Below the pieces are notes generated by a model. It had not been told where the DNA came from. It did not search any database and was given only the letters and a program-made list of their open reading frames with translations. From the NCBI GenBank assembly GCA_003666485.1, contig CP032931.1, positions 806,001 to 870,000 on the forward strand: a stretch of 64,000 bases of DNA. Reading direction: 5' to 3'. Positions 17,099-24,939 of the stretch are shown here, piece after piece. This DNA is from Levilactobacillus brevis. Its GTDB lineage: Bacteria > Bacillota > Bacilli > Lactobacillales > Lactobacillaceae. The translations under genes were made by a program, and so were the position numbers. The first letter of the stretch is position 1; the number at the start of each line of letters is the position of its first letter.

Positions 17099-17139
17099 TC
17101 AAGTTCGTAATTGAATTGCAAGCGAAAAGCGAACAATTA
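17099..17139. promoter_or_regulatory. PurBox-like pair before purA
   Basis: AAGTTCGTAATT (minus strand AATTACGAACTT) at about 17101-17112 and AAAAGCGAACAATTA at 17125-17139 face each other. PurR of Firmicutes binds paired AWWWCCGAACWWT boxes; both sites here keep the CGAAC core. Confidence 0.55.
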
Positions 17140-17256
17140 TTTAAATAATCAGTATAAAAGTTCTTTTAATTATGAGTAGAAACTAATTAATAATGGATAT
17201 ATCGGTGAAATGTCTGGTAAAAATAGGACGTTCTATGCTAAAATAGATAGCGGAGC

Positions 17257-17291
17257 AAGAAACGAATTTTAAAAATAATGTTCGGATTTTA
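17257..17291. promoter_or_regulatory. PurBox-like pair before purB
   Basis: AAGAAACGAATTTT (17257-17270) faces ATGTTCGGATTTTA (17278-17291). The second is a full-consensus PurBox on the minus strand (AAAATCCGAACAT). A TAAAAT hexamer at 17239-17244 may be the purB -10. Confidence 0.6.
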
Positions 17292-17314
17292 CCTATTACT
17301 GAGGAGGAACTTTG

Positions 17315-18610
17315 ATGTTAGAACGCTACACCCGACCAGAAATGGGCCAGATTTGGTCCCTGGAAAATCAGTATCAGTCTTGGCTTGCCGTTGAAGTCGC
17401 CATCGACGAAGCTTGGGCCAAATTAGGTGAGGTCCCTGTGGCAGATGCCCAGAAAATTCGGGAAAACGCCACGTTTGACGTTGATCGTATCGCCGAGATC
17501 GAAGCCGTGACGCACCATGATATGGTGGCATTCACCCGCAACGTGTCGGAATCACTGGGGGCTGAACGTAAGTGGATTCACTTTGGCGTCACCAGTACCG
17601 ACGTGGTGGATACGGCCCAGGGCTACCGGTTGAAGCAGGCCAACGTGGTGATTCGTCAGAGTCTGGTCACGTTGATCGCCACATTAAAGGACCTGGCGTT
17701 GAAGTATAAGAAGACGGTCATGATCGGCCGGACGCACGGGGTTCAAGCTGAGCCAACCACCTTTGGACTGAAATTAGCCCGTTTCTACGCTGAAATGCAA
17801 CGGAACCTTGACCGCTTCGACCGCGCCGCTGCGGGGGTGGAAACCGGAAAAATCAGTGGGGCAGTCGGCACCTTTGCCAACGTGCCACCCGAAGTTGAAG
17901 CCTTTGTTTGTGACCAGTTGGGAATTAGTGCGCAACCAATTGCCAGCCAAGTGTTGCCGCGAGACCTGCACGCTGACTATGTTGCGACGTTGGCGTTGAT
18001 TGGGACGAGCGTGGAAAACATTGCCACGGAGATTCGGAGCCTGCAGCGTTCGGAAATTCATGAAGTTGAAGAACATTTCAACCCCGGGCAAAAAGGCTCG
18101 TCAGCCATGCCACATAAGCGTAACCCGATTGGTTCGGAAAACGTGACTGGTTTGGCCCGCGTGTTGCGGGGCACCATGGTCACGGCATATGAAAACGTCA
18201 GTCTCTGGCATGAACGCGACATTTCCCACTCGTCAGCCGAACGGATGATTTTGCCGGAAAGCACGACGTTGTTGGATTACATGTTGCACCGAATCAACCG
18301 TATTTTAAGCAACTTGGACGTGTTCCCAGAAACCATGAAGGCCAACATGGGTCGGACTTACGGTCTGATCTACAGTCAACGACTCTTGTTGAAGCTGATT
18401 GAAACGGGTTTGAGTCGTGAAGCCGCCTATGACTTGGTGCAACCACTGACGGCGCAGGCTTGGGATCAACAGACCCAGTTCCGGCCATTAGTGGAAGCTA
18501 ATGCTGAGATTACGGCCCGATTGACACCGGCGCAGATCGACGATGCCTTCGATTATCACTATCACTTACGGCGAGTGGACTTTATTTTCAAACGCTTAGG
18601 CCTAGACTAA
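17315..18610 (+). CDS. purB: Adenylosuccinate lyase
   Basis: 431 residues of the fumarase/aspartase superfamily. It cleaves succinyl-AMP to AMP and fumarate and acts also on SAICAR in IMP synthesis. The family signature GSSAMPHKRNPI holds the mobile-loop catalytic Ser, and EAVTHHDMVAFT and the catalytic-His stretch GRTHGVQAEP are present. The ATG at 17315 has GAGGAGG 7 bases upstream. It is divergent from purA and shares PurBox-like sites with it. Confidence 0.97.
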   Translation: MLERYTRPEMGQIWSLENQYQSWLAVEVAIDEAWAKLGEVPVADAQKIRENATFDVDRIAEIEAVTHHDMVAFTRNVSESLGAERKWIHFGVTSTDVVDTAQGYRLKQANVVIRQSLVTLIATLKDLALKYKKTVMIGRTHGVQAEPTTFGLKLARFYAEMQRNLDRFDRAAAGVETGKISGAVGTFANVPPEVEAFVCDQLGISAQPIASQVLPRDLHADYVATLALIGTSVENIATEIRSLQRSEIHEVEEHFNPGQKGSSAMPHKRNPIGSENVTGLARVLRGTMVTAYENVSLWHERDISHSSAERMILPESTTLLDYMLHRINRILSNLDVFPETMKANMGRTYGLIYSQRLLLKLIETGLSREAAYDLVQPLTAQAWDQQTQFRPLVEANAEITARLTPAQIDDAFDYHYHLRRVDFIFKRLGLD

Positions 18611-18637
18611 TAGTCAAGAAAAGTGGGGGAATGAACA

Positions 18638-18859
18638 ATGGAAAAAGTGTATTCACCAGCTGATGCGCAGCGGAATCTCCAGAGTTTGTTACAAGAGGTC
18701 AAAGATGGTAAGGCAGTCCGGATTGAAGATCAAACCACGGACGCGATTTTGGTGAGTGAACAACAGTGGGCAGCGGTACAAAAACAGCTGGCCGCGGCTG
18801 CGCAACATCAAACGGTCCAACAGCGCGAAGATTTGTACAAGGCTTGGCGTTGGTTGTAA
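18638..18859 (+). CDS. Phd/YefM-like antitoxin-fold protein, solitary
   Basis: 73 residues. The N-terminal half, YSPADAQRNLQSLLQEVKDGKAVRIED, matches the DNA-binding Phd/YefM fold, while the C-terminal tail (QQREDLYKAWRWL) would be the toxin-binding part. No Doc, YoeB or other toxin gene is adjacent. It starts 27 bp after purB with a GTGGGGG ribosome-binding site and may be co-transcribed with it. It could be an orphan antitoxin or a transcription factor. Confidence 0.7.
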   Translation: MEKVYSPADAQRNLQSLLQEVKDGKAVRIEDQTTDAILVSEQQWAAVQKQLAAAAQHQTVQQREDLYKAWRWL

Positions 18860-18950
18860 GGTGAGTTTGCCGGGTCGTTTATCGGATTGATACGGTAAAT
18901 CGGCAGGTCACCAGCTATTCGGCGTATACACACTATCAGTAAGCAAACAA

Positions 18951-18998
18951 AAAGTTCGGCGTCACTCTCGGGGAAAGAGTGATGCCGAACTTTTTTCA
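18951..18998. terminator. Strong bidirectional terminator
   Basis: AAAGTTCGGCGTCACTCT / AGAGTGATGCCGAACTTTTTT. It ends the purB-phd unit on the plus strand and the 3' part of the minus-strand unit. Confidence 0.9.
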
Positions 18999-19160
18999 TG
19001 AGGAGTACATTCACATTAGGGGGTGTAAATGTATTTTAGAGGAGTGGTCAGGCTTGAGGGAACCTGACCTTGGGGTGATTCTCTTAGGGGGAGAGAATCA
19101 AAAGGGATTGGAATAGAATTTAGTAGTAATTGGTATTGGCTAATTACTATGGTTATTACT
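18951..19160 (-). ncRNA. Candidate 3'UTR-derived small RNA with C-rich hairpin loops
   Basis: On the minus strand four or five hairpins follow each other: 19123-19149 (TAGTAATT / AATTACTA), 19076-19100 (TGATTCTCT / AGAGAATCA, loop CCCCCTA), 19046-19069 (GGTCAGG / CCTGACC, loop TTCCCTCAAG), 19006-19033 (loop ACCCCCTAA) and the terminator with loop TTCCCCG. C-rich loops that could pair with Shine-Dalgarno sequences are typical of Gram-positive regulatory RNAs. I find no clear own promoter, so it may be the 3' untranslated region of the 19287 gene. On the plus strand the loops are G-rich instead. Confidence 0.4.
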
Positions 19161-19286
19161 ATACCCGGAGTTTGTGAATAGAATCGGGGCAAAGTCGTGA
19201 TGACTTTTTGACTAATTGGTAAAGAAAAACTAAAGTGTGAAGGAATTGCGATAACCGGCCAAATGCCGTTAAGTTAGGCTTAAGGT

Positions 19287-20225
19287 TCACTCGTCGTCGA
19301 AGTACGTCTGCAGAAATTCCGTCACGTGTTGTTGGTAGCGCGCCGGATTAGTCCAGAAACTTTCGGCGTGCGAAGCATTTTTCACAATCCACAGTTGCTT
19401 GGGTGCGTGGGTCGCCGCGTAATTTTCGTAGGCCATCCCCACCGGTACGTACACGTCCTTTTCCCCGTGAATGAAGAGAATCGGTCGCTTGTTCTTCTGC
19501 AGTTGTTCCGTGGCGGTCACGTCGCCCAGGTAGTAGCCCAACCGGCGCTTGGAGATGGTGCTGACCAGGGGTTCAATCGGGTACTTCGGCAAGTGGAATT
19601 GACGCTTCAACAGGTAAGTCAGCTCGGATTCGATGCTGGAATACCCGCAGTCGGCGATGATGGCCTTGACCTGATCTGGCAGGGTTTCACCGGAGAGCAT
19701 TTCCATGGTGGCCCCGCCCATGCTGACGCCGAACAGCAGAATCTTGACGTCATTATCGGCGCGGTCAATGACCTGTTGGATCCACTGCAGGTAGTCGAGC
19801 CGGTCTAGCCAGCCAAAGCTGATGTATTTGCCAGCACTTTCGCCGTGGCCGCGGTCATCGGGCAAGAGCACGTTGAAGCCGAGCCGGTGGTACATTTGGG
19901 CAAAATTCGCCATGGTTTCGCCGTTCCCCTTGTAGCCGTGGGAAATGATGACGGTCTGGCGACTTGGTGTTTCGGCCGGGATGTATTCGGCGACCATGCG
20001 GTTTTGCGGGTCGTGTTCGTGCAGGTACCATTTTTCCTTGGGAATCTGTTTGTACCAATCGACGTAGGCGTAGTAGGCATCGGCGTATTTCTGCTTGTCC
20101 GCGGAGGTCTCCGGGACGTAGTTGACCCGCTTAAAGGCGAAATTAAAGAGGTGCTCGCTAGCGGCCAGTGAGGTCAGGGCGATGCCCGCCAATGGCAAGG
20201 CCCAGGTCAGTGTTTTTTTCTTCAT
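19287..20225 (-). CDS. Membrane-anchored alpha/beta hydrolase
   Basis: 312 residues. An N-terminal hydrophobic segment (LTWALPLAGIALTSLAAS) should anchor it or act as a signal. The hydrolase core shows the oxyanion strand VIISHGYKGNGE, the nucleophile elbow GVSMGGATM (Ser), the acid in FIHGEKDVYVP (Asp) and the catalytic His in NASHAESFW. It resembles the BAAT/DUF1749-like esterase group found widely in lactobacilli. The substrate is unknown, probably an ester at the cell surface. The ATG has AAAGGACTG upstream. Confidence 0.88.
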   Translation of the reverse strand: MKKKTLTWALPLAGIALTSLAASEHLFNFAFKRVNYVPETSADKQKYADAYYAYVDWYKQIPKEKWYLHEHDPQNRMVAEYIPAETPSRQTVIISHGYKGNGETMANFAQMYHRLGFNVLLPDDRGHGESAGKYISFGWLDRLDYLQWIQQVIDRADNDVKILLFGVSMGGATMEMLSGETLPDQVKAIIADCGYSSIESELTYLLKRQFHLPKYPIEPLVSTISKRRLGYYLGDVTATEQLQKNKRPILFIHGEKDVYVPVGMAYENYAATHAPKQLWIVKNASHAESFWTNPARYQQHVTEFLQTYFDDE

Positions 20226-20291
20226 CCATATCCAGTCCTTTCCAGTTAAAAAACCAGACTACCCGTGAATCGGTTAGCCTGGTACGGATGT

Positions 20292-21086
20292 TTAGTCCAA
20301 ATAAAGTTGTCGTAAAGTTGTTAAATCATTGTGTGATAAGCCCAACACATCGTGTAAATAGTCCTGAACGCCACCATACTGGGTGTTGATGATCTTCAGG
20401 GCCGCGGCGAGGTAGTCCGGGTTAACAGTCGACAGCGCACGAATGTTGGTGACAAACGCCTCCGAATGACCGCTCTGCCGGGCCTGGTCGCTTTGCTTAT
20501 CGACCAGCGGCATCACGTTGGGGTTGGTCAACAAGTAGTCTTGCTGAATGGTTTGGGGGTCAACGTTCAAGGCACTCAACGCTAGAAAGGCGCCCATCCC
20601 CGTCCGATCCTTGCCGGCAGTACAGTGGAACAACACGGATTGGTCCGCCTGTTCGTTGGCCAGCAGGGTGCCGAAGAACTTGTGATAAGCCGTTTGCGCG
20701 CTCGGCAACGTGACCATCTTCCGGTACACGTCCAACATGTGCTGGTAGCCGGCCTGGTCATTGGTATTGAAGCGTTGTTCCAACTGTTCTTGCGTCGCCG
20801 AGGCGTCAGTCTCATCGCCATCGGGGAAGACCGGTAAGAAATGATAGGTCACGCCCGCTGGCACCTTGTCGGGCGCCTGCTTGCGTTCATCCTTGGAACG
20901 AAAATCCACGTCCGCGATGACGCCATAGTCGGCCAGCAAGGTTTGATCCTCTGGGGTGAGCCGAGCCAACCCGTCCGTCCGCAATAACTTGTGCCACTTC
21001 ACGGTATGACCATCAACGGTTGCGTAGCCACCCAGTTCCCGGAAATTCCAGCCGCCAGTTACGTTTAGTTTTCGGTTATTTGTCAT
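20292..21086 (-). CDS. Tyrosine-protein phosphatase (Y_phosphatase3/DSP-like)
   Basis: 264 residues. The phosphatase P-loop is exact: FHCTAGKDRTGMG, with Cys nucleophile and Arg in C-x5-R form, near residue 158. The N-terminus NVTGGWNFRELGGYATVDG is typical of the bacterial family related to LMW-unlike tyrosine and phosphoinositide phosphatases (LipA/Lp-type). It acts in the cytoplasm on phosphotyrosine proteins or phospholipids. It sits upstream of the 19287 hydrolase on the same strand, 66 bp apart, and may share its transcript. Confidence 0.9.
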   Translation of the reverse strand: MTNNRKLNVTGGWNFRELGGYATVDGHTVKWHKLLRTDGLARLTPEDQTLLADYGVIADVDFRSKDERKQAPDKVPAGVTYHFLPVFPDGDETDASATQEQLEQRFNTNDQAGYQHMLDVYRKMVTLPSAQTAYHKFFGTLLANEQADQSVLFHCTAGKDRTGMGAFLALSALNVDPQTIQQDYLLTNPNVMPLVDKQSDQARQSGHSEAFVTNIRALSTVNPDYLAAALKIINTQYGGVQDYLHDVLGLSHNDLTTLRQLYLD

Positions 21087-21253
21087 TGGCTCTTTGCCAC
21101 CCTTTCATCTCAACTGTTACATCCTCTATTCTAACGGTTTTGGCAAAAATTACCTAGTAATTCACTCTAAGGGAGGCGTTTTTGCGTGAAACGCTGTATA
21201 CTGGCAATATAAGTCGAGAGAATTGATGAAGGCAAAAAGATAGGGTGATAGTC

Positions 21254-22144
21254 GTGAGTTTGCGTGGGAAATGGTTACTCTTCAAGACCCAGCATAGTCA
21301 GCTCAAACAGCAGATTCAACAAGCATTTTTACAGCCCAGTCGGCAAAACCGGGCCGTGGTGCCCGAGAAGTTTCCGGCTACCATCGTGACGAAAGAGCGG
21401 CAAGTCTTCGGGGGCCGTATCTTGACCGCCGCCTCTGGCGCGCCGTTGCGGCAACACGTGCTGTTGTTTCATGGTGGTGCCTACACCATGCAGGGGACGG
21501 ATAGCCATCGTGAATTAATGGAAACGTTGATCCAGCAGGCTAATTTGCGGGTCTCCTACGTGGATTATCCGTTAGTGCCAGAGGCCACGGTTGACGATAC
21601 CGTGATCTTTGCCATGAACGCCTACGATTATTTGCGGGCGCAGTATCCGGACGACCAGTTCTTTTTAATGGGTGATTCGGCAGGTGGTGGGTTGGCCTTG
21701 ACGCTGCTTCAACAGTTGAAGATCCACCAAAAGCCATTACCGGCGGGGACCATCTTGATTTCGCCGTGGGCCGACCTCAGTATGATGAATCCGGACCTCC
21801 AAACGGCTGCCAAGCACGACCCGTATTTGACGCTAGCCACGCTCAAAAAAATCGGGTTCGACTACGCCGGCGACCATCCGGTGACTGATCCGCTAGTCAG
21901 CCCGATTTACGGGGACTTCGCCGACCTGGGGCCGATTCTGTTGTATTACGGCACCAACGAGTTGTTGGCGGCCGATGACCAACGCCTAGTCCAAAAATTA
22001 GCCGAGGCCAGCGGCACACCGTACAAGGCCCGCGAGGTCAAGTCGATGCTGCACGACTACATTCTCTGGGGCAAGCTACCAGAGACCAAGCGCACGTTGA
22101 AGGAAGTCAAACAGTTCATTTTGACGCAAAATATGGATGCATAA
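21254..22144 (+). CDS. Alpha/beta hydrolase, HSL-family esterase
   Basis: About 296 residues of the hormone-sensitive-lipase type. The HGGAYT oxyanion-hole motif is near residue 75 and the nucleophile elbow GDSAGGGLAL near residue 140. The catalytic Asp and His lie in the usual C-terminal region (LLAADDQ and MLHDYILW). It hydrolyses short-chain esters, a frequent role in flavour formation by lactobacilli. I set the GTG start at 21254, which has AGGGTG 6 bases upstream; the GTG at 21245 lies inside that site. Confidence 0.9.
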   Translation: MSLRGKWLLFKTQHSQLKQQIQQAFLQPSRQNRAVVPEKFPATIVTKERQVFGGRILTAASGAPLRQHVLLFHGGAYTMQGTDSHRELMETLIQQANLRVSYVDYPLVPEATVDDTVIFAMNAYDYLRAQYPDDQFFLMGDSAGGGLALTLLQQLKIHQKPLPAGTILISPWADLSMMNPDLQTAAKHDPYLTLATLKKIGFDYAGDHPVTDPLVSPIYGDFADLGPILLYYGTNELLAADDQRLVQKLAEASGTPYKAREVKSMLHDYILWGKLPETKRTLKEVKQFILTQNMDA

Positions 22145-22151
22145 TCATTGT

Positions 22152-22185
22152 GAGAGATGGGGTAGTGATGCCCGGTCTCTTTTTT
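22152..22185 (+). terminator. Terminator of the esterase gene
   Basis: GAGA...GG / CC...TCTC hairpin followed by TTTTTT. Confidence 0.6.
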
Positions 22186-22314
22186 GCGCGGTGGCAAGTA
22201 AGGGACGTTGTCGTTTAGTTGGCTCACCTGCTGCTGGCATCTTTGAGATGTGTTCTTCAGCTCAAAGATGAATGGGTAAAAGGCCACCTGCTAAGGAAAC
22301 ACCACCATATTTGG

Positions 22315-22690
22315 TGGACTCTCGGCTACAGGAATACTTGCCAGCAATAATTGACTTGTTCCTTGGTAACAGGTAACTTATCAATGAAATTTTAACCCGC
22401 ACAATATTACTGAAAGACATCAACTTGCCGGAGTCAGCCAGGATGGAGCCAGCTGTGTCGACGGTGTTGGCTGAGGTACTTTCTCAGCCTACAGCGTGGG
22501 ACGACTTGAGAGCCTGGCGGGTTTGGTCAGGCTTTCAAGCGAACCGGAAGACCGCTCCTCAGGCTGGAGGTGTTCCCCAGAGCAGGCGGAACCCTGGCTG
22601 ACGCAGGCTCCTGGTTTCCCTAACTTTAGTGGACAGAATACTGTCGTTCCGGAAATCAATGCGGTAAGACTGCTTTCTTTTACTAGTCAA
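22315..22690 (+). repeat. Left copy of a direct repeat flanking the S53 peptidase gene
   Basis: Starts with a type B end fragment (GGTGGACTCTCGGCTACAGG) and carries an AT-rich stretch, the complete type A2 element and TAGTGGACAGAATACTGTCG. The same order recurs at 24663-24868 after the peptidase gene, but without 158 bp of the A element. Identity is visibly partial, so the duplication is not recent. Confidence 0.65.
22425..22612 (+). repeat. Structured intergenic repeat, type A (copy A2)
   Basis: The outer stem GTCAGCCAGG (22433-22442) pairs with CCTGGCTGAC (22593-22602), different from A1 yet still complementary. The inner hairpin CTTGAGAGCCTGGC / GTCAGGCTTTCAAG and the conserved AAGACCGCTCCTCAGGCTGG block are present. 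Confidence 0.8.
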
Positions 22691-22776
22691 TTTAAGTATG
22701 TTGCTTAACGCGAGAACTGTGGCCACCGTTCAACTGGACGTCAGCGTATAATAATGCTTAATGGAGGGGATGTCCT

Positions 22777-24618
22777 ATGAAAATTCGGTTTCTCGTGGCC
22801 GGCCTGATTGTGGGGCTGGGCGGCTTTGGTGGCATTCAAGCCACTGCGGCCAGCACCAGCACGGTCGCCACGCCGTATCGTGAAAGTCAGCTAGGCGGGT
22901 TGCAAAACGTCCAGCAGGTTTCAGCTAGCAAAACGGTAACCCTGGATCTGGTCTTAAACACTCGGAATTCAGCCGAGCTGACCAAGACAGCCTATGCCGT
23001 TAACACGGCGGGTAACAAGCAATTTAAGTCCTATTTAACGCCCAAGCAGTTTCGCCAAAAGTTTGGTCAATCAACGACCACGACCAAACGGCTCGCGAAA
23101 TACTTTAAGTCACATAAGTTTAAGGTCACGACGTTTAATGATGGCTTGATCATGCAGATCAAAGGGAGTGCCAGTGCGGTCAACAAGACCTTTGCGACCA
23201 ACTTAAAGACGGCCCGTTATTACGGCACCAAGATTCAGTATTCTAAGAAAACACCGAAGTTACCGAAGAACGTGGCCAAGCCAATCAAGGCTGTCATTGG
23301 GATCACCAACCTAGTCAAGTTATCTAGCCTAGGCGCGACCAGCACGGCCACGGATGGGCCGACTAGCGATGGCGCACCGCAAAACTTCTTGAGCCAATAC
23401 CACGCAACTGGCCTGGCGAATAGCAATGACGGCAGTGGGCAAACCATTGGGATCATCAGCTTTAGCAAGGTCAACAAGTCTGACATCACGCATTTTTGGT
23501 CAGCTGAGGGCGTGGCCGATTCTGCCAGCCGGATCAGCGTGAAATCGACGGGCGGCATGAACATCTGGGGTAACGTCGATCCTGGCAATGCCGAAACGGC
23601 GCTGGACGTTGAACAGGCGGGGGCGTTGGCACCCAAGGCCAAGATCCGCGTTTACACGGCATCGCTCAGTGATGTGGGCTGGCTCAATGCGTTTGCGACG
23701 GCGTTTGGTGAGAATAAAGCCAGCAGCCTGTCGCTCAGTTGGGGCCTGTCAGAAGGCGTCTTGCAGAGTCTGAACAAATATCACGTGTTGACGCCGCTAT
23801 ATGGCAGCATTATGAACACGTTGCTGGCACAAGGCGCTACGCAAGGTGTATCCACGTTTGCGGCCAGTGGGGACACCGGGGCTTACGGCGAGGAGTTGGC
23901 TAAAAACGGGGATGTCGACGAGGGTATCTACGCCAACTTCCCGGCCAATAACCCGTGGGTCACGGCCACTGGTGGGACCACGTTGCCATTCTCGGGGACG
24001 TTGGCCAATGGTGTGGAAGTGAAGGTCGATCAGGAACGGACCTGGGGCGGCGACGAGCTGTTTGACGCCTATTCACAAGACCCGGCCTTCTTCCAGAAAA
24101 ACTCGGATCTGCTGGACATGCTACAAAGCGGTAGTGGTGGCGGGATCTCCACGCTGTACGCCACGCCACAATATCAAAAGGGTGTATCCGGCGTGAACAC
24201 CTACAACGCCCGGCAATACTTGACTGACGATGGCTTACCACGGTTGAATGCCGGCCTGATCACGGGCAAGGCCAGTGGGCGAAACTATCCAGATGTCGTG
24301 GCCAATGCCGATCCGCTGACCGGCTACGATGACTATGACAGCGCCGATGGCTGGAGCACGGTCGGGGGTACCAGCGTGGTCGCACCACAATTTGCGGCGA
24401 TGGCTGCCGTCATCAACAGTAACCGCAGCAAGCGCATGGGGCTGTGGAACCCCCAGCTCTACGCGTTGGCCCAAACCAGTCAGTCACCATTTACCAAATT
24501 GGATTCAGACACGAACAATGGGAATCTCTTCTACGTCGGCCAACCTGGCAAGACTTACAACCAGGCTGCCGGTCTGGGAACCGTGAACTTTGACCAACTG
24601 GCCAAGGTCTTTAAGTAA
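22777..24618 (+). CDS. Secreted S53-family serine peptidase (pro-kumamolisin/sedolisin)
   Basis: 613 residues. A signal peptide (KIRFLVAGLIVGLGGFGGIQATAA) precedes an inhibitory pro-domain (about 30-190), which contains YLTPKQFRQKFG as in kumamolisin pro-regions, and the catalytic domain. Catalytic residues are the Glu and Asp in GNAETALDVEQA, the oxyanion Asp in ASGDTGAYG, and the nucleophile Ser in VGGTSVVAP. The calcium site is likely formed by YPDVVANADP plus C-terminal acidic residues. S53 enzymes are acid-active proteases, which suits an organism that acidifies its medium. A ribosome-binding site GGAGGGG precedes the ATG. Direct repeats flank the gene. Confidence 0.92.
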   Translation: MKIRFLVAGLIVGLGGFGGIQATAASTSTVATPYRESQLGGLQNVQQVSASKTVTLDLVLNTRNSAELTKTAYAVNTAGNKQFKSYLTPKQFRQKFGQSTTTTKRLAKYFKSHKFKVTTFNDGLIMQIKGSASAVNKTFATNLKTARYYGTKIQYSKKTPKLPKNVAKPIKAVIGITNLVKLSSLGATSTATDGPTSDGAPQNFLSQYHATGLANSNDGSGQTIGIISFSKVNKSDITHFWSAEGVADSASRISVKSTGGMNIWGNVDPGNAETALDVEQAGALAPKAKIRVYTASLSDVGWLNAFATAFGENKASSLSLSWGLSEGVLQSLNKYHVLTPLYGSIMNTLLAQGATQGVSTFAASGDTGAYGEELAKNGDVDEGIYANFPANNPWVTATGGTTLPFSGTLANGVEVKVDQERTWGGDELFDAYSQDPAFFQKNSDLLDMLQSGSGGGISTLYATPQYQKGVSGVNTYNARQYLTDDGLPRLNAGLITGKASGRNYPDVVANADPLTGYDDYDSADGWSTVGGTSVVAPQFAAMAAVINSNRSKRMGLWNPQLYALAQTSQSPFTKLDSDTNNGNLFYVGQPGKTYNQAAGLGTVNFDQLAKVFK

Positions 24619-24662
24619 GAAAACGAGGTTGCTAGTCGTTTACAGCTTCTTAGCGAAAACTG

Positions 24663-24868
24663 GCGGACTCTCGGCTACAGGAGTGGTTGACAACAATAAT
24701 CGACTTAACCCTTCCTAGCAGTCAACTTGTCACTTAACTTCTGGCCAACACAATGTTACTGATAACACCAACTTGCCGGAACCCTGGCTGACACAGGCTC
24801 TTGGGTTCCCTAAGTTTAGTGGACAGAATGCTGTCGTTCCAGGAGTTAACGCGTTAAGTTTACTTTCA
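24663..24868 (+). repeat. Right copy of the direct repeat flanking the S53 peptidase gene
   Basis: Matches 22315-22690 from GGCGGACTCTCGGCTACAGG through TTTAGTGGACAGAATGCTGTCG. The A-type core is missing: CTTGCCGG joins directly to AACCCTGGCTGAC at 24779-24782, whereas copy 1 has 158 bp between the same words. Confidence 0.65.
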
Positions 24869-24886
24869 GCTTTTGTAAAACAAGAC

Positions 24887-24925
24887 AAATAAGCAGTCCG
24901 GGCCGTGGTCCTGGGCTGCTTATTT
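24887..24925. terminator. Bidirectional terminator between S53 gene and surface-protein gene
   Basis: AAATAAGCAG...CC / GG...CTGCTTATTT hairpin in a convergent gap. Confidence 0.8.
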
Positions 24926-24939
24926 AGGTTAGTGAGATT

